From Pseudoscleropodium purum (Eukaryota > Streptophyta > Bryopsida > Hypnales > Brachytheciaceae): a DNA stretch of 64,000 nucleotides. Both the position numbers and the translations under genes were made by a program. The stretch is from assembly GCA_963969395.1 (NCBI GenBank), contig OZ017803.1, positions 18,848,001 through 18,912,000 on the forward strand. The letters run 5' to 3'. The first letter of the stretch is position 1, and each line of letters starts with the position of its first letter. A model generated the notes under the pieces. That model saw nothing but the letters and a program-made list of their open reading frames with translations. It was not told where the DNA came from and made no database searches. This document shows positions 47,500-59,290 of this stretch, piece after piece.

Positions 47500-49883
47500 T
47501 CTCAGCCGCCCGCTCCCTTTATTTCTTTTTCTTTGCTTGTTTTTTTTTTCCCGGGAGGGCCGGGAAGAGGGCGGGTCTGGAATTTCGAAAATTAATGGGC
47601 CGTTGTTGGGTCTGCATGGGGAGTGTGAGTCACTCGGGGTGGATGGCGAGCACGCATTTGGGTTCCGAATATCCCGTGGAGAGCTCCTTTCTGGGACTGA
47701 TCAAGGGTGTGGGACAAGAAGGCCACTGAATGTCAATGACAAGTTCCCCTATTTTCCAGGAGTTTTTTGGGTTTGTTTTTTTCATTTTCAAAAGGGCAAC
47801 TTATCCCGCAAATTTATTGGGTAGTTATAGTCACTAACTTACTAGGCCACGGAGGATTGCCTTCTATTGCCCCACTAGAGGGTAAATGTCAAAATTGCCC
47901 CTTGTTTTGTGCTGCTTAGGTTTTTCATTTCATCAAGTTTCCTACCTAATTTGGGGTCTCTAATTGCAAATATGAATTCAGAATTTGCAAATTTTATCCT
48001 ATAAGGAAAATAAAAAATTTCACTATTTTCTACAAGGATAAAACACGGGGCAATAGAAGGGGCAATCTCCCCTCACCTAACTTACTATAGTGCGCCCTAT
48101 GGTGTTGCTACAACCAGAATAAATGTAAAACTATTATTTCTAATTTTTCACTTGTCAAAATCTTTGAAATTCAAAAACTTTCGCTTTGTAAGTCCAAACA
48201 CCACAAACAAAGCTCATAGTGTACCCTTCTTTACAAAGAGCTTTGTTATAGTCAATGAGAACGTGATCGACAAATACATGGTCTAGGAAATCTCACCATA
48301 ACAAAACAAGAAAAACAAACAACCTAACTTAAGGCATTGATGTTTTTAAAAAACAATTGCTTTCATTTTCAATTTCCAATTCTATAAAAGAAATCTTGTA
48401 AAATACTCTAATCTAAAGTCAAATATCTATATAGGTAGATATAGCCAATTTTTCACTCTATGAGTAAGAGGCTCAAAATTATCAATCAAGACAAATCATT
48501 CCTATACCGCACTATATGATCCACATTTCATCAAAATTCATCTAAAACAATTGCAAAGTTTTAGACATTGCTATTCTCATTAGGGCCCCAAAAATTTCCA
48601 AATTCAAACTATTCGACAATGATGATTTGATGTGATTTTGAGTTGACGAGCCTCTCTCACAAGAAGGTGAGCAAGCTAGAATTATCATAACAACCTACTT
48701 CAATTTTGCCATATAAAGATACCGCTAAATATATAGAATTGGAATTTGAAGAATAGATTGTTTAAGCAATTTGGTACATCTTTAATCCAATACATAAGAT
48801 TTCAACCATATCCACAACCTCAAAGCTCCAATTTCAATCGACAAAAAAGTAACCCAGGTTTGCAAGTGTATAGGGCCTTTGCTTTCTTCCTTGGAATGTA
48901 GATTATGGGGTATTGTACATGAGATTGGTCTATATTCAAGTTTGAGATATAGAGAGACATAGTTGTACAAGGATATGAACTAAGATTGAATGCAATTAGG
49001 AATACACGACTATGTAGTGCATGTTGAATAAATAAAGGTGAAGAACATCAACCAAACCTCAACATACATACATGACTAAATCCTTTAACATCCATATTGT
49101 GGGCTAATTATTATTGGAGGTAGGTGGTGGATGCTTTAAGTGTATGAAGTACAAATAGGAAGGTCAATTTTTAATAATCAAGCTAATAAAATAGAAATCC
49201 TTCTAAAATGTGATTCTTATTGACTCTGAGAAAACATTCATTCTTCTTTCTATAGATATGAATCACACTACTTTCTTTAAAGCATTTCTAAGGTGTAAGT
49301 CCCATTGGATGAAGTGCATATTTCAAAACATTCAAAATGCCCTAGACCATACTAATACTTTCTTGGAGTTTTTTCAATGAAATCAATTGGATCAATTGGG
49401 TGATTTTTTTACTAAAAAAATATGTACTTTAAATTGAATCATACTCTGAAATTGCATCCCAAATTTTCTAAAATAAACTATAAATTCCCCTCATATTGAT
49501 GTGGATTAATTTTAGTTATTTTGGCTCTATTATTTTTCCTAAATCCCAAATCAATTATGACTCTCTTTCTTAGAGCATGTCTTTTAAAAGTGCATAGTGT
49601 GTAGGATTCTCTAATTGTACAAGGGTTGCAATTAACTTTGTTACTCCAAAAAACTAATCAACTACAAATAGAGTATTCTATTTCTACAGTGCAAAGGACA
49701 CTTATAATTACATCCGTTTGGGATGTTTAGATAATTATTGGTAGTTGTTTTAGTTATTTAGCTTGCTTTTCATTGAGTAGATACTATTAATTTTAGTTCT
49801 CTTGATTCTAATAAATAAAAATTTACCAAAATTTCAGCATTTTTACAAGCTACGTCTTTCTTTGATTGCTAAAATTAAATCAA
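47500..49883. other. Upstream flank of the WRI1-like gene fading into AT-rich spacer
   Basis: The part to about 47800 is GC-rich and has several overlapping open frames without recognisable domains, probably promoter sequence. Beyond that the region is AT-rich with no gene seen. Confidence 0.45.
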
Positions 49884-51763
49884 ATATCCCTTAAAGTCCC
49901 ATGATGGCCTTTTCTTTTGTCAAATTCCACCCAAAACTGCCATTTCTATTACAAAGTGTAAAAAACTATAGAAATTGTTTTTTTAAATATTTAACCCTAG
50001 GATCTTATAGAAGACTAGTATAAAAATGCATGGGATAAATTTTAAAAATTTAGACTACTTGAATTGCAAAATATTTGTGTTTGAAGTGAAGAAAACCAAA
50101 TTTTTTTTCACCTTGCCTATTTAGATTTTAAGGCTTTGAATCTTCTGAGCTTTAAAGTTTAGGACTATACATGTTGAATTTCAAAGGTTTTATGTTGAAG
50201 AACTAAATTGAAAGTCTAAGGGATTCTTTAAAAAAAAAAACTTGATTTTCATTCTTTAATTCCTAAAGCTTTAAACATGCTTTTTGGAGGCAACTCCCTA
50301 CAACAAAAAATTTCCTTTGAAATTCTCAAACAACATGTGCCCAAGGAATTTCTTTTAAGGTGCAACAATTTCAAAACTTTTGACTACATGGTTAAAAGAA
50401 TTTGTATGATATATTGTTTTCATTGCTCTACAGGTAATCCAGAATTTTCTTTAAAATTCACTTTCTTAAGAAATGACAATTTGAAATTGGTTTTCTAGAT
50501 TTAGGTATACGTAGAAAGATTTTAATCATTCCATTTTGATTAATGAGATGAAAGTTATGAGGAATAATAGTCTGTGGAAAGATTTGAATCATTTTATTTT
50601 GATTAATGAGATGAAAGTTATGAGGAATTTTAGTTTGTGGATAGTTATGTAATCTCTATTCTAAAATAAACTTTGAAGTCCTTTATTCAACTCAATTTTC
50701 AATATTTTTGAAAAAAATATAATCTTTAGGTGTAACTTGTTTAATACAACATTACAACCATTGGGATTGGCACTTTTCAAATCCATAATTAAATTCTCAA
50801 TAATTTAGTGATTTAAATCATTTTCTACTTCTTTAGACTTACTATTTTATTCCTATATATTGTACAATTCTAAATGATCTAAAAATTTTCAAGCATCTAG
50901 CCAACTTGACTTGAAGAATGAGTCTAAGGAGTAACCACCATTTTGGACATTTTTTCATACAAATGTGACCTTTGTAAAGTGCAACTGCCTAGTTTTTAGC
51001 ACGGTCAAAAAAATGAATTTTATCAATTCAAATGCTAATATCTAGCCATCTACATAGTAGAAAATTTTGAAAAAAAATTCCACATCTTTTCAAACTAGTG
51101 TACAACAAGATCCTATAGTTTCATATGTTCAAAAATGTTTTTTCCCTAAAATTTGGTTCTTCTACTAGAAATCGCATTTTGGGAGAGTTTTTGATGAAAA
51201 CATAGTAAAAAACCTTTAGAGATTAAACTATTATTTAGTAGAATTAGGTCTGAAATTGAATGAAAAATTAAATTTTTAATAGCTCTAAGGTGATATACAA
51301 TTATCCATATGGTAAGATTGTTTTAGAAGCTAATAAAACCTTCCTAGTTTTAATTTTTAAATTACAAAAATTGCATTAAAAAAGGATTCCTGAAAGTTAT
51401 ATTTTCAAGAAGATGCTTAGATTGCTCAAGATTGCCTATAGTTTCTCATCACTAGTCCAAAAAAAATGAATTAAATTTTTCCATGTAGACAAGAATATTT
51501 TTCAATGGGAAAAAAAATTGAAAATTTCCTTCTAACACTTTGTGATTTTTTCAGTACTTCCCAATGAACCATATTTTAGACTTAGGGTGGCAAAAATTTT
51601 GTTTTCGGGCACCATTCAAAATAAAAATTATATTTCTAAAAAACTTAGTGTGTTTTCCTATCTTCAAGAAAGTTTTAAAAAATCACAATGAAAATTGAGA
51701 CTATAGGAGCCTACCCAAAATCCATTTTGCCCTCCACAAGGACACTGGAACTTTAGGGGATAA
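49884..51763 (+). mobile_element. TTAA/CCCCTAAA element, copy H, interrupted by copy N
   Basis: The left terminus is decayed (TATCCCTTAAAGTCCCATG) and the right terminus is GGAACTTTAGGGGATAA. The two host parts, 49884-50259 and 51223-51763, add up to about 913 bp once the duplicated TTAA is counted once, matching copies A, B and G. The break falls at CTTGATTTTCATTCTTTAA, which is continuous in copy G. Confidence 0.75.
50256..51226 (-). mobile_element. TTAA/CCCCTAAA element, copy N, nested in copy H (971 bp)
   Basis: The left end is TTAATTCCTAAAGCTTTAA and the right end is AACCTTTAGAGATTAA. It belongs to the second subfamily with copy D, including CACCATTTTGGACATTTTTTC near 50936. TTAA occurs on both sides and once in the uninterrupted relatives, so it is the target-site duplication. 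A unit of about 60 bp is tandemly doubled at 50515-50640. Confidence 0.8.
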
Positions 51764-52595
51764 GTTTAGCCTATCCAATTATTTATTTGAAGCTTGCACA
51801 TATACATTTGTGTATAGTACATTAGACTAAACACAATAAAGTTTACTTTTCAAGTGTCAAACCTATTTATATTTGTACTTTGGGGTTGAATATTTATGTT
51901 TTAGCTTGGTTTGGGGAAGGGTTCATAAAAGAATTCCAATTTGGCACCAAATCAAATGGTAGAGGGATAGTTTTTACAATTAGAGAATAGAAATAATGAA
52001 GATTGTATTATTTTTTTGGTCATTTTTCATCAAGTTTGGAAATTAGTAGAAATTAAGGAAGTGTAGATTACAGTTCAACTTGTTCTTAATCTACAAGCAA
52101 ACCTATTTTCGAGAAGCGCAAAACTAAAATTTGATTTTCGAAACTCATTAGGTGTGATTGTATTATTTGTCACAAAATAATGTAGGCCATAGTCTACATC
52201 ATACTTCCCTCATTCACAAAAATAGGTTACCCTATCTTTTGCAAATGGGAATTGGTCAGAAAAATATTGTATACTTTATAAAGTAGAAGTATCAAAAATG
52301 ATTTGTCTACCCATATAGGAACCTTTTGAAGTGTCTCAATATGATTTCAAATTGTCAATCAATGGAATGTATTCAACTTTATACATGGTTCGAAATGACT
52401 TTTAAGTCTATACAGTCTTCAATGATTGTTGTAGAGTCCATTTCAAGACAATTCAAAGATGCATGGATTAGGCAATCTTGACTTTGAAAATTTACATTGA
52501 TTACAAAAACCTTTCCAAATCAAAATTCAAAATTCAAATAAAATCTTATGAGCTTCAAATTCACAATCATTTTAGATATATAGATCTACCCAAAT
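51764..52595. other. AT-rich spacer, no gene seen
   Basis: Nothing recognisable in either strand. Confidence 0.5.
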
Positions 52596-52890
52596 ACACA
52601 TTGCCATCCTTGGCTTAGTGGCTTGGGCCTTGGCACATCAATGAAGTAATTTTGAGTTCAAACCCAAACATTGTTGGAGTGTTTACTACTATAGTTAATA
52701 GAACTATGGTGGGTAAAATAACTACCTTGTTGTCATATGGGAACCTAAGAATTTCTTGAGAGAAGAAATATGTTGGTCCTTTACTATAGGGTCTACCTCC
52801 TAATTAAGGCATCAAAGATGGAATTTGCCATCTAAGTCCATGAGGCTTATTAGAGTTCAACCATTCCTAACAAACACTCCATTCACCCCT
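52596..52890 (+). mobile_element. Candidate tRNA-derived SINE
   Basis: TGGCTTAGTGGC at 52611-52622 fits the RNA polymerase III A box (TRGCNNAGTNGG), and GAGTTCAAACCC at 52654-52665 fits the B box. The 31-base gap between them is in the range for a tRNA. The head is too diverged to fold as a working tRNA and is followed by a unique body, as in plant SINEs. No poly-A or T-rich tail and no flanking duplication could be fixed, so the 3' limit is approximate. Confidence 0.5.
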
Positions 52891-53004
52891 GTCTTTCAAG
52901 CTGGAGTGTTTTTTTTCAAAGTAGAAAAGCATTGAAAGGTATCTGAAGTGATTGGTAGAAACATCCAAAATTGCACCTTACCTAAATCTACCATCATCAC
53001 TCTA

Positions 53005-53623
53005 TGTACAGTCAGGTTTAATTCATTTACGAATTTTTCAGACCAGGCTCACAAGAAATTTCAGCAACTTCAAGAAGCTTTAGTTTACTCAAAAATGAAC
53101 CAATTTTGAAATTTCAAATTGCATTGGAATCACATTGAAGTCTACTTCAACTCAATAACAAGTGGAAAATGAATAATGTCAAATCATATTACAAGTTAGA
53201 TTGATTTTACACACTATCTCCCATTTCATAGAAGATAGTGAAAGACTTCTTGCATTCTGCTTGCATTAGGGTGAAGAAAAACAAAAAGTGATAATTGGTC
53301 ATTTTTCAAGTGTCATTTGATCAAGTGTCTCAAAAACAATTGTGAAGATTCACTTCTAATATGTACCTTAAATTATAAGTTGTAATTTTCACAAATGGTG
53401 GTAACACCAAATGGAAGATAGTATATAAAGAACATCAAACTCTTTGTATGATTTTCAATTACATATGTGCATTTGTAATGGTGGTAAAGTAGACTTCAGT
53501 GTGATTCCAATGCAATTTGCAATTTGCAATTCCATTCATATTTGAGTGCATACGGGCCTCCCAAAGTTATCTAAATTTTCAGCAGGATTCAGAATTCGTA
53601 AATGAACTGAATCTGACTGTACA
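53005..53623. mobile_element. Foldback element with long inverted repeats (619 bp)
   Basis: The left arm (53005-53148) begins TGTACAGTCAGG and the right arm (53489-53623), on the opposite strand, begins TGTACAGTCAGA. Both contain TTCATTTACGAATT near the end and TTGCATTGGAATCACA next to GAAGTCTACTT at the inner end. Arms are about 135-145 bp with mismatches and one small duplication (GCAATTT) in the right arm. The 340-bp centre is non-coding. Confidence 0.7.
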
Positions 53624-56523
53624 TCTCAAAAATCAATATGTACCTATGTAGAAGAAACAATCTTAGATGACCTCTTCCCTCCCCCCCCCCCAAAAAAAAA
53701 ACAACAACAACCTTGATCCTTCCTAACTTTTGCATACAATATCCAAATGTTGCATTCTTTGGTGCGTTGAAACCCCCTTTCCTTTCACTTCCCAACAAGA
53801 AAAACCAGTAAAAATTTCACCAGTTCCAATAATAGTGACTAACTAACTAGGCGTGGTAGCCAAAAGTGGTGGTTTGGGGGGTACCCACCTCAGACTTGAA
53901 AATATCTGTACGCCACCAGCATCCCCAAGAGAACCATTTGAAGCGCCTATTTGATACTGTATGCATACATGCATTCGGCTGAGCTTACGCTACTAAACAG
54001 TGTGCGGGTGGGGTCATGCTTGGCCCTGCACTGTAGATCAACTTGAAGCCCTGAATTGCCAAGTCTCCCACTGGTTGCCAAATCAGCTCCTGGAGGGCCC
54101 CCAATCAACTAAATTCAGGTACAGAAAGCGCAGCACGGATCCATGCCGCCAATTTTAAAAAGAAGAAGAGAAAAGAAAACATGAATTCACTAATAATACT
54201 AACATACATAGTAACTTACTATAGTAAGTTAAGTGTCCTCACTCTATGTTATGCACTGTATGCAGTCCCCCAACTGACTGACTGACTCCCCATGCAGGCC
54301 ATGTCAAAGGAAGCCCTTCCACATGCAACTTGGAAACTCTGCAGCAGGGCGTCTTTTCCGCTGCATGCCAAGTGGCAGTGTCTGCATGTCGGATTTGACA
54401 TGACCCCGGGGATCTTTTTCTTCCCAAAGGAGCTTCCTGCTGAACACCACCTTCAATTCTGGGCTTCTGATTGATGAGTGGGTTCTGTTGTTTTTTGTCC
54501 TTTGCCGAATTTGCATAGCTACAGTCCTTTCCCAAAAATCTATATTTAAAAAAATATCAAGTTTAAAAACTCATGGAATGTGGGGTTCAGTATAGGGGGT
54601 ACAATATAGGGCGTATATAATAAGGCATATATAATAAGTACTGCTGGAGTCAGTCTGAAAGCCAGATTCTGGAGGGCTCTTCCAGAGCCACATTAGGGGT
54701 AAATTAGTCACACCTTCTTCACCTTAGCAATCTTCTGTTGAAGAATGAGTCTTAGGTGAGAGAAAACAAGAGTCAATGGGGAGCAGTTAAGGTAGGAGGC
54801 TGTAAAACAGTGCGGGCATTAAGAATGACCCTATAGATAGCTGTGAAATGGACATGAGATGGTTCTGAAACTGACCAATATAGTCATTGAATGAACCAAA
54901 GGAAAAAAAAACATTATTAATTGCAAGAGCCAATCATTCTCTTTGTTTTCTCCATTTATATTTAGAATTGCAAGTGAACCGTTTATGAAAGACCTAGGGT
55001 CACAAATAGGGACCTACGACCCAACTTGTTTGAAAATTCATAAGTAATTCAAAAATCACTGGAAAAATACAAAACCACTTGGGTTAGATTCCTCATCAAT
55101 TTCTCTTTGTCTGAAAAATGAGCTGAAAATATTCTTGTCCAAAGAAATACATGAAAAAGGCGGACCAGCCCTTAGATGCACCATTTCTGAGCCTCCTACC
55201 TTATAAGTGAAGAGAGTGTGATACCTCTTTTGTGGCATGTGGACTATGGAGGATGAGAATGAAGAATGGGGACGTGGCAGAAGTGCAAGGCTGAACTTAG
55301 GAGCTCAAGGAGCTAAAAAAATATACTTTTGTGAAGAAATTTTTTCACACTCATTAGAGGTAGTAACACCTCCTCCAACCCCTGGACAATTCTTGGAAAT
55401 TGGACGCGTGGTGCTCTATGTGTGGTTTTCCATGACTTGTAGAGCTCTCAACTTCTGAAGTTTTGGAAGTGCCACTCTTCTACTTCAGAGGTGAAGAAAC
55501 ATTCTCCAAGAAAAAATTCTTAAGGAATTTTTTAGTTTCATTGGCTATGCTTGACTTGTGGAGCTCCCTTCCAGCTTTGTAGGTTATGCATTCTCCAAGA
55601 ATTGCTCAAAACAACAAAAAAGAGGGGTTACATTTTGTTCACACAAAACAACTCACCATTGGCTCCTCTTTTTTCTCATTAATTTCTCCGACTTTGTAGA
55701 ATTTTGCTTCTTAGAGAAGATGTGACTACCCCTATTAGGGGTAGTCATATTTTCTTCAACCTCAATGCAATTTTCTAAGAATTGATACGTGGTATTTTGT
55801 GATTGGTAGTCCATGGCTTGTGGTAATGCCGTTCTTTAATAAATGAGAATGCCTTTTTTTCCTTCGAAGATGAAGAAATGGGCTTGAAGTTCAATTGTTG
55901 GAGAATTTTTGATCTTGCCATGTTCATTGTCCTATTGCTTTCACCCTAGTCCTACAGCCAATCAACTCCGTCTCATTTGCACAAGATCTTTATTATAGTC
56001 TTGACACTACATCATTGTAGAGACCCTACACAAAAATCAGGCACACCTACTCCTCTGTAGATAAATGTATTCTTGTGTTTTCATTCTCCATGCTCTAGAC
56101 AACGATTAAGAGGTGTCACACCTTTTTTCATGTAAAACAACTAAAAAGGCACCTACTAGTTTAGAACAATCTTATAGAGACAATGAAAATTTCAAAAGTA
56201 GTTCAATGAAAAATATTGGTTAGTATTGTTAAAGATAGCAAACAATTCTTGCCTCTTTACAATGCCTAGTAACACTTTGTAGTCACTATGCATTGAAAAT
56301 CCAAAAAAAATCATCAATTTAAAAACATAAATATTTCCCCTCCCCATCCCTTTGTAATTTGCAGGTGGCAGGGGGACTCACAATTGATATGGGATATATA
56401 TCCCGTAACCATATCCTTGTACGTATACCACATTGTATATTCATATTTATATAGATTATTGTATGTACTTTTGTATCATCTTTGTATTCATATTTGTATT
56501 ATGTATTCATATTTTATATTAAA
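53624..56523. other. Spacer with GC-richer patches, no gene identified
   Basis: A C/A homopolymer pair lies at 53679-53701. The patch 53840-54500 is GC-richer but gives only overlapping short frames. At about 55340 and 55740 two related segments occur (each with a TAGT-AC or TAGTCAT block, CAATTCT or AATTTTCT, a CGTGGT block and CCATG-CTTG), probably an old tandem duplication of about 390 bp. No domain is recognised. Confidence 0.4.
55724..55746. repeat. Short perfect hairpin (10-bp stem, 3-nt loop)
   Basis: GACTACCCCT pairs exactly with AGGGGTAGTC around ATT. It lies in one of the two related segments mentioned for this spacer and has no obvious gene next to it. Confidence 0.75.
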
Positions 56524-56840
56524 TTAGATTGCTCTTAAAGAGATTTTTTAAGAGCTTATTGAATTTTGGGAGGAGCTAAAATCCTTGGAAAAAAATTCAA
56601 TTAATTTTCAAAGGGAGAAAATTGGAATTGGCATCTAATCCAAGTCATTTCATATTTTTTGAACCTTTATGGAAAGAGTCAAAAAGAAATTGAAGTTGAA
56701 ATGCAATAGCATTACTAAAAGTGACCACCTCTTTAAATGAACATTGTTGGTATATTGAAGAAAGAAAAATGTACCTCTGTCTCATGATGATTGTTAAAGC
56801 ATGGACGCTTTTAAAGTAGACTATACTACTTTAGATAGTG
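56524..56840. mobile_element. Diverged relative of the MITE at 15492
   Basis: Block order matches the 15492 element: GCTCTTAAAG, GGAATTG-CATCTAA, TTTCATATTTTTT, TGAAGTTGAAATGC, TTGGTATATTGAAGAAAG and GACGCTTTTAAAG. The termini are too decayed to define exactly. Confidence 0.5.
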
Positions 56841-58480
56841 CATCCATATTGTCTCACATTACTTGTCACAATATTTACTTCCATCTTGATTCGTACTACT
56901 GATCCTAAAAATAAAATAGTGTTTGAAGGCCCCAAACTCTCTCAAATACTTTTCCTTATAATAAAACAAAAATCTTCATCATTTGTAATAATTTGAATAA
57001 ATCTAGTTGTAGGATTCTTTATTTTATTTGTTCAAGTATGGCCTCTTAATATTTTAAAGTAAAAAACACCGTTGATTAGAAAGGTTAGAATTCTCAATTT
57101 CTAAAGAAATTTCTTCTTATTCATCTTTTAGATGAAGTTTTGTCTTTTAAATGATTTAATTTTAAAAAACATGCACATTACAACATGTACATTTTGACAA
57201 GATGTTGAAAACAAATTGAAATTTATGAACTTCAAAAATTGCCATAACTAATTGAGGAATTAAATTTTCCCAACAAATTTTACACATATTGAAGTACACG
57301 TAATACATTTTCATAGAATGATTTTTCAAAAAATCCAAGAACTCTTTTTGATTTTTTATTGCTTAATCAAAGTTATTAAAGAATTTTTTAAAATACAAAT
57401 AAAATATTCTCCAAGATTTTTGAATAAGTAGAATGAAAATTCTGTTTCAATTTTTTTGATGATGATAATTTCACGAATCTTAAAATCTAATTGAGTGAAA
57501 TATTACTGAATCAAATATGACTCTAGATTTTTACATCTCTTATAATTTACTCCAAAAAAAATCCAAAAAAAAAAAAATCCAAACATTTATTGCACTTTTC
57601 AAAATTTCTACATTTTCTTGAAAATTTTGGAGTGATTTATGAAAAGAGTAAAAATTTTGAATCATGTTTTAGTCAATACCATTTCATTCTTCTAAAAAGA
57701 ATTCTCATTCTTCTTGTTTCAAAATATTTCAAAATGTTTGCTTGTATTTAAAAAATTCACTAACTAGTTCAATTAAATCATAAAAAATAAAAAATAAAGT
57801 ATTTAAAAAAAGTTTGAAAATTTATTTTATGCAAATTTTATTTAAAATCTTGAATTTCTCAATGACAATTTTTGTAAGTCTACAGATTATTTGAGAGCCA
57901 CTATGTAAATCTGGCTCCTTCACTTCACCAATTTCTTTGCCTGACAGAGGAGTCCCCATATTTTGAGGAGACCAAGGTACTAAGCTTTGACTCTGTAATA
58001 AATTAACAACTCTGAATTAAGTTTATGTGATGAGGCTGAACCTCACTCAGTCCTCCTAATTCTTAACTTAATTTACTCAAGCCTTTGGAAATTCTCACGC
58101 AAAATGGTAAGATAACCCATAACTTCCCAACACAACTGAAGACTGTTGTACTGTACTGTACTGTACAGTACAGTACAATACAGTACGTACACCCTGGCTT
58201 GCAATTCTTTCTCAAGCTCCGTCTGGGATTTGTTGCCACTGAAACAGTAACAGTCCACAACACATGGACCCTCGCAATTCTGCTGAAAGGTCTGTAGACC
58301 AGCCTGCTTTAATAATTAACACACAGAATGATTTGCAAGCAAGCTCGATCTGGGAATTCCTCACACACAACTGAACTAGCATCAGATTAAGGAAGTTAAC
58401 TTACTAAGTTACTCCATAACAACTGAATGCGCGCTTCAATCAGGAATTGTACCCATAAATTTGCATAGATACCCCAAAAT
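56841..58480. other. AT-rich spacer, no gene seen
   Basis: Very A/T-rich with homopolymer runs around 57550. A short palindrome at 58152-58177 is listed separately. Confidence 0.5.
58152..58177. repeat. 26-bp perfect palindrome of GTACT/AGTAC units
   Basis: Four-to-five-base units CTGTA repeat to the left of the centre and TACAG to the right, meeting at CTGTACAG. Beyond the 13-bp arms the symmetry continues with mismatches to about 58190. Open frames here read as Tyr, Cys and Thr repeats and are not genes. Confidence 0.8.
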
Positions 58481-58846
58481 TTGCAGAATATGTTCAGTTA
58501 TGAAATACAGATTTTCGCAATTGATACACTCTATCGATCTCCTCACACTGATGGGCTTCAAATTGCGGAGGCGGCGTTCCCTGCCAACAACAGGGTCTAT
58601 CGATCCTGTTGGGATCAATGTTCCCGGGTAGTGCCCCTGGCTGCCTTTGGTCTTGGATCGGAGACTCGCAGGTGGTGTATGTGTCTGGACAGAAACGCTT
58701 GGGTCTTCAGCAAGGACATGTGGAAGGAGCAGGGTCGGTGGTTATTGGAGCGGCTTGTTGTCCATCTGCAAGAGGGATCCGGGTCCTTGACCAGGGCTCT
58801 CCCTGCACTTTACAAGCCGGAGGGTGCTCGTTTACAAAAAACATAA
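58481..58846 (+). other. GC-rich island with open frames, not identified
   Basis: The segment 58560-58830 is GC-rich compared with its surroundings and is open in two plus-strand frames (121 codons from 58481, 110 codons from 58609). The second is Gly-, Ser- and Cys-rich. Neither resembles a family I recognise, and the overlap means at most one is real. It may be a remnant of a gene or a captured exon. Confidence 0.25.
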
Positions 58847-59125
58847 AGAATGAAACTTCGGTTCTTGGAAATGGAGAAAACTACAGTAGTGGTATTTATA
58901 TATGGACTTCTTTTTGGAATTATGGAATCATGAATCTATAGACATTTAGATCAATAAAGTCTAAGGTGGATCATCGACCTGAAACTGATCTTCCTCCCGA
59001 ATTGGATGATGGAGTAACTTAACGTAGACCTTTACAAAGCACTACCAAATACAAACTAAAAAACCATCAGAGCAACCGCACTGTCTGTCGACACAACACA
59101 TTTGTAATAAACTAATAATAATTAA

Positions 59126-59290
59126 AGCCTCCAATGGATAGTTCACTTGGGAGTCTTCATGAAGATGCTCCAAAGGATGCACCTATCCTTGATGACAATT
59201 TAAAGCCTCCAATGGATGGTTCACTGTTTAGAGTCTTCTTGAAGATGCTCCAAAAGGATGCACCAGCCTGCTTTAGATGGCAATTACAGG
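59126..59290. repeat. Tandem duplication of about 82 bp
   Basis: Two units start TAAAGCCTCCAATGGAT, at 59126 and about 59208. Each contains GTTCACT, GAGTCTTC, TGAAGATGCTCCAAA and GGATGCACC. Apart from a few insertions the units are nearly identical, so the duplication is comparatively young. Confidence 0.8.

Noticed and set aside
52611..52680. Functional tRNA gene
   Set aside because: The A and B boxes fit, but the acceptor and anticodon stems do not pair, so it is called as a SINE head only.
58481..58846. GC-rich island as a protein-coding gene
   Set aside because: Two plus-strand frames overlap, neither has a recognised domain, and no splice structure could be fixed; kept only as an unidentified island.
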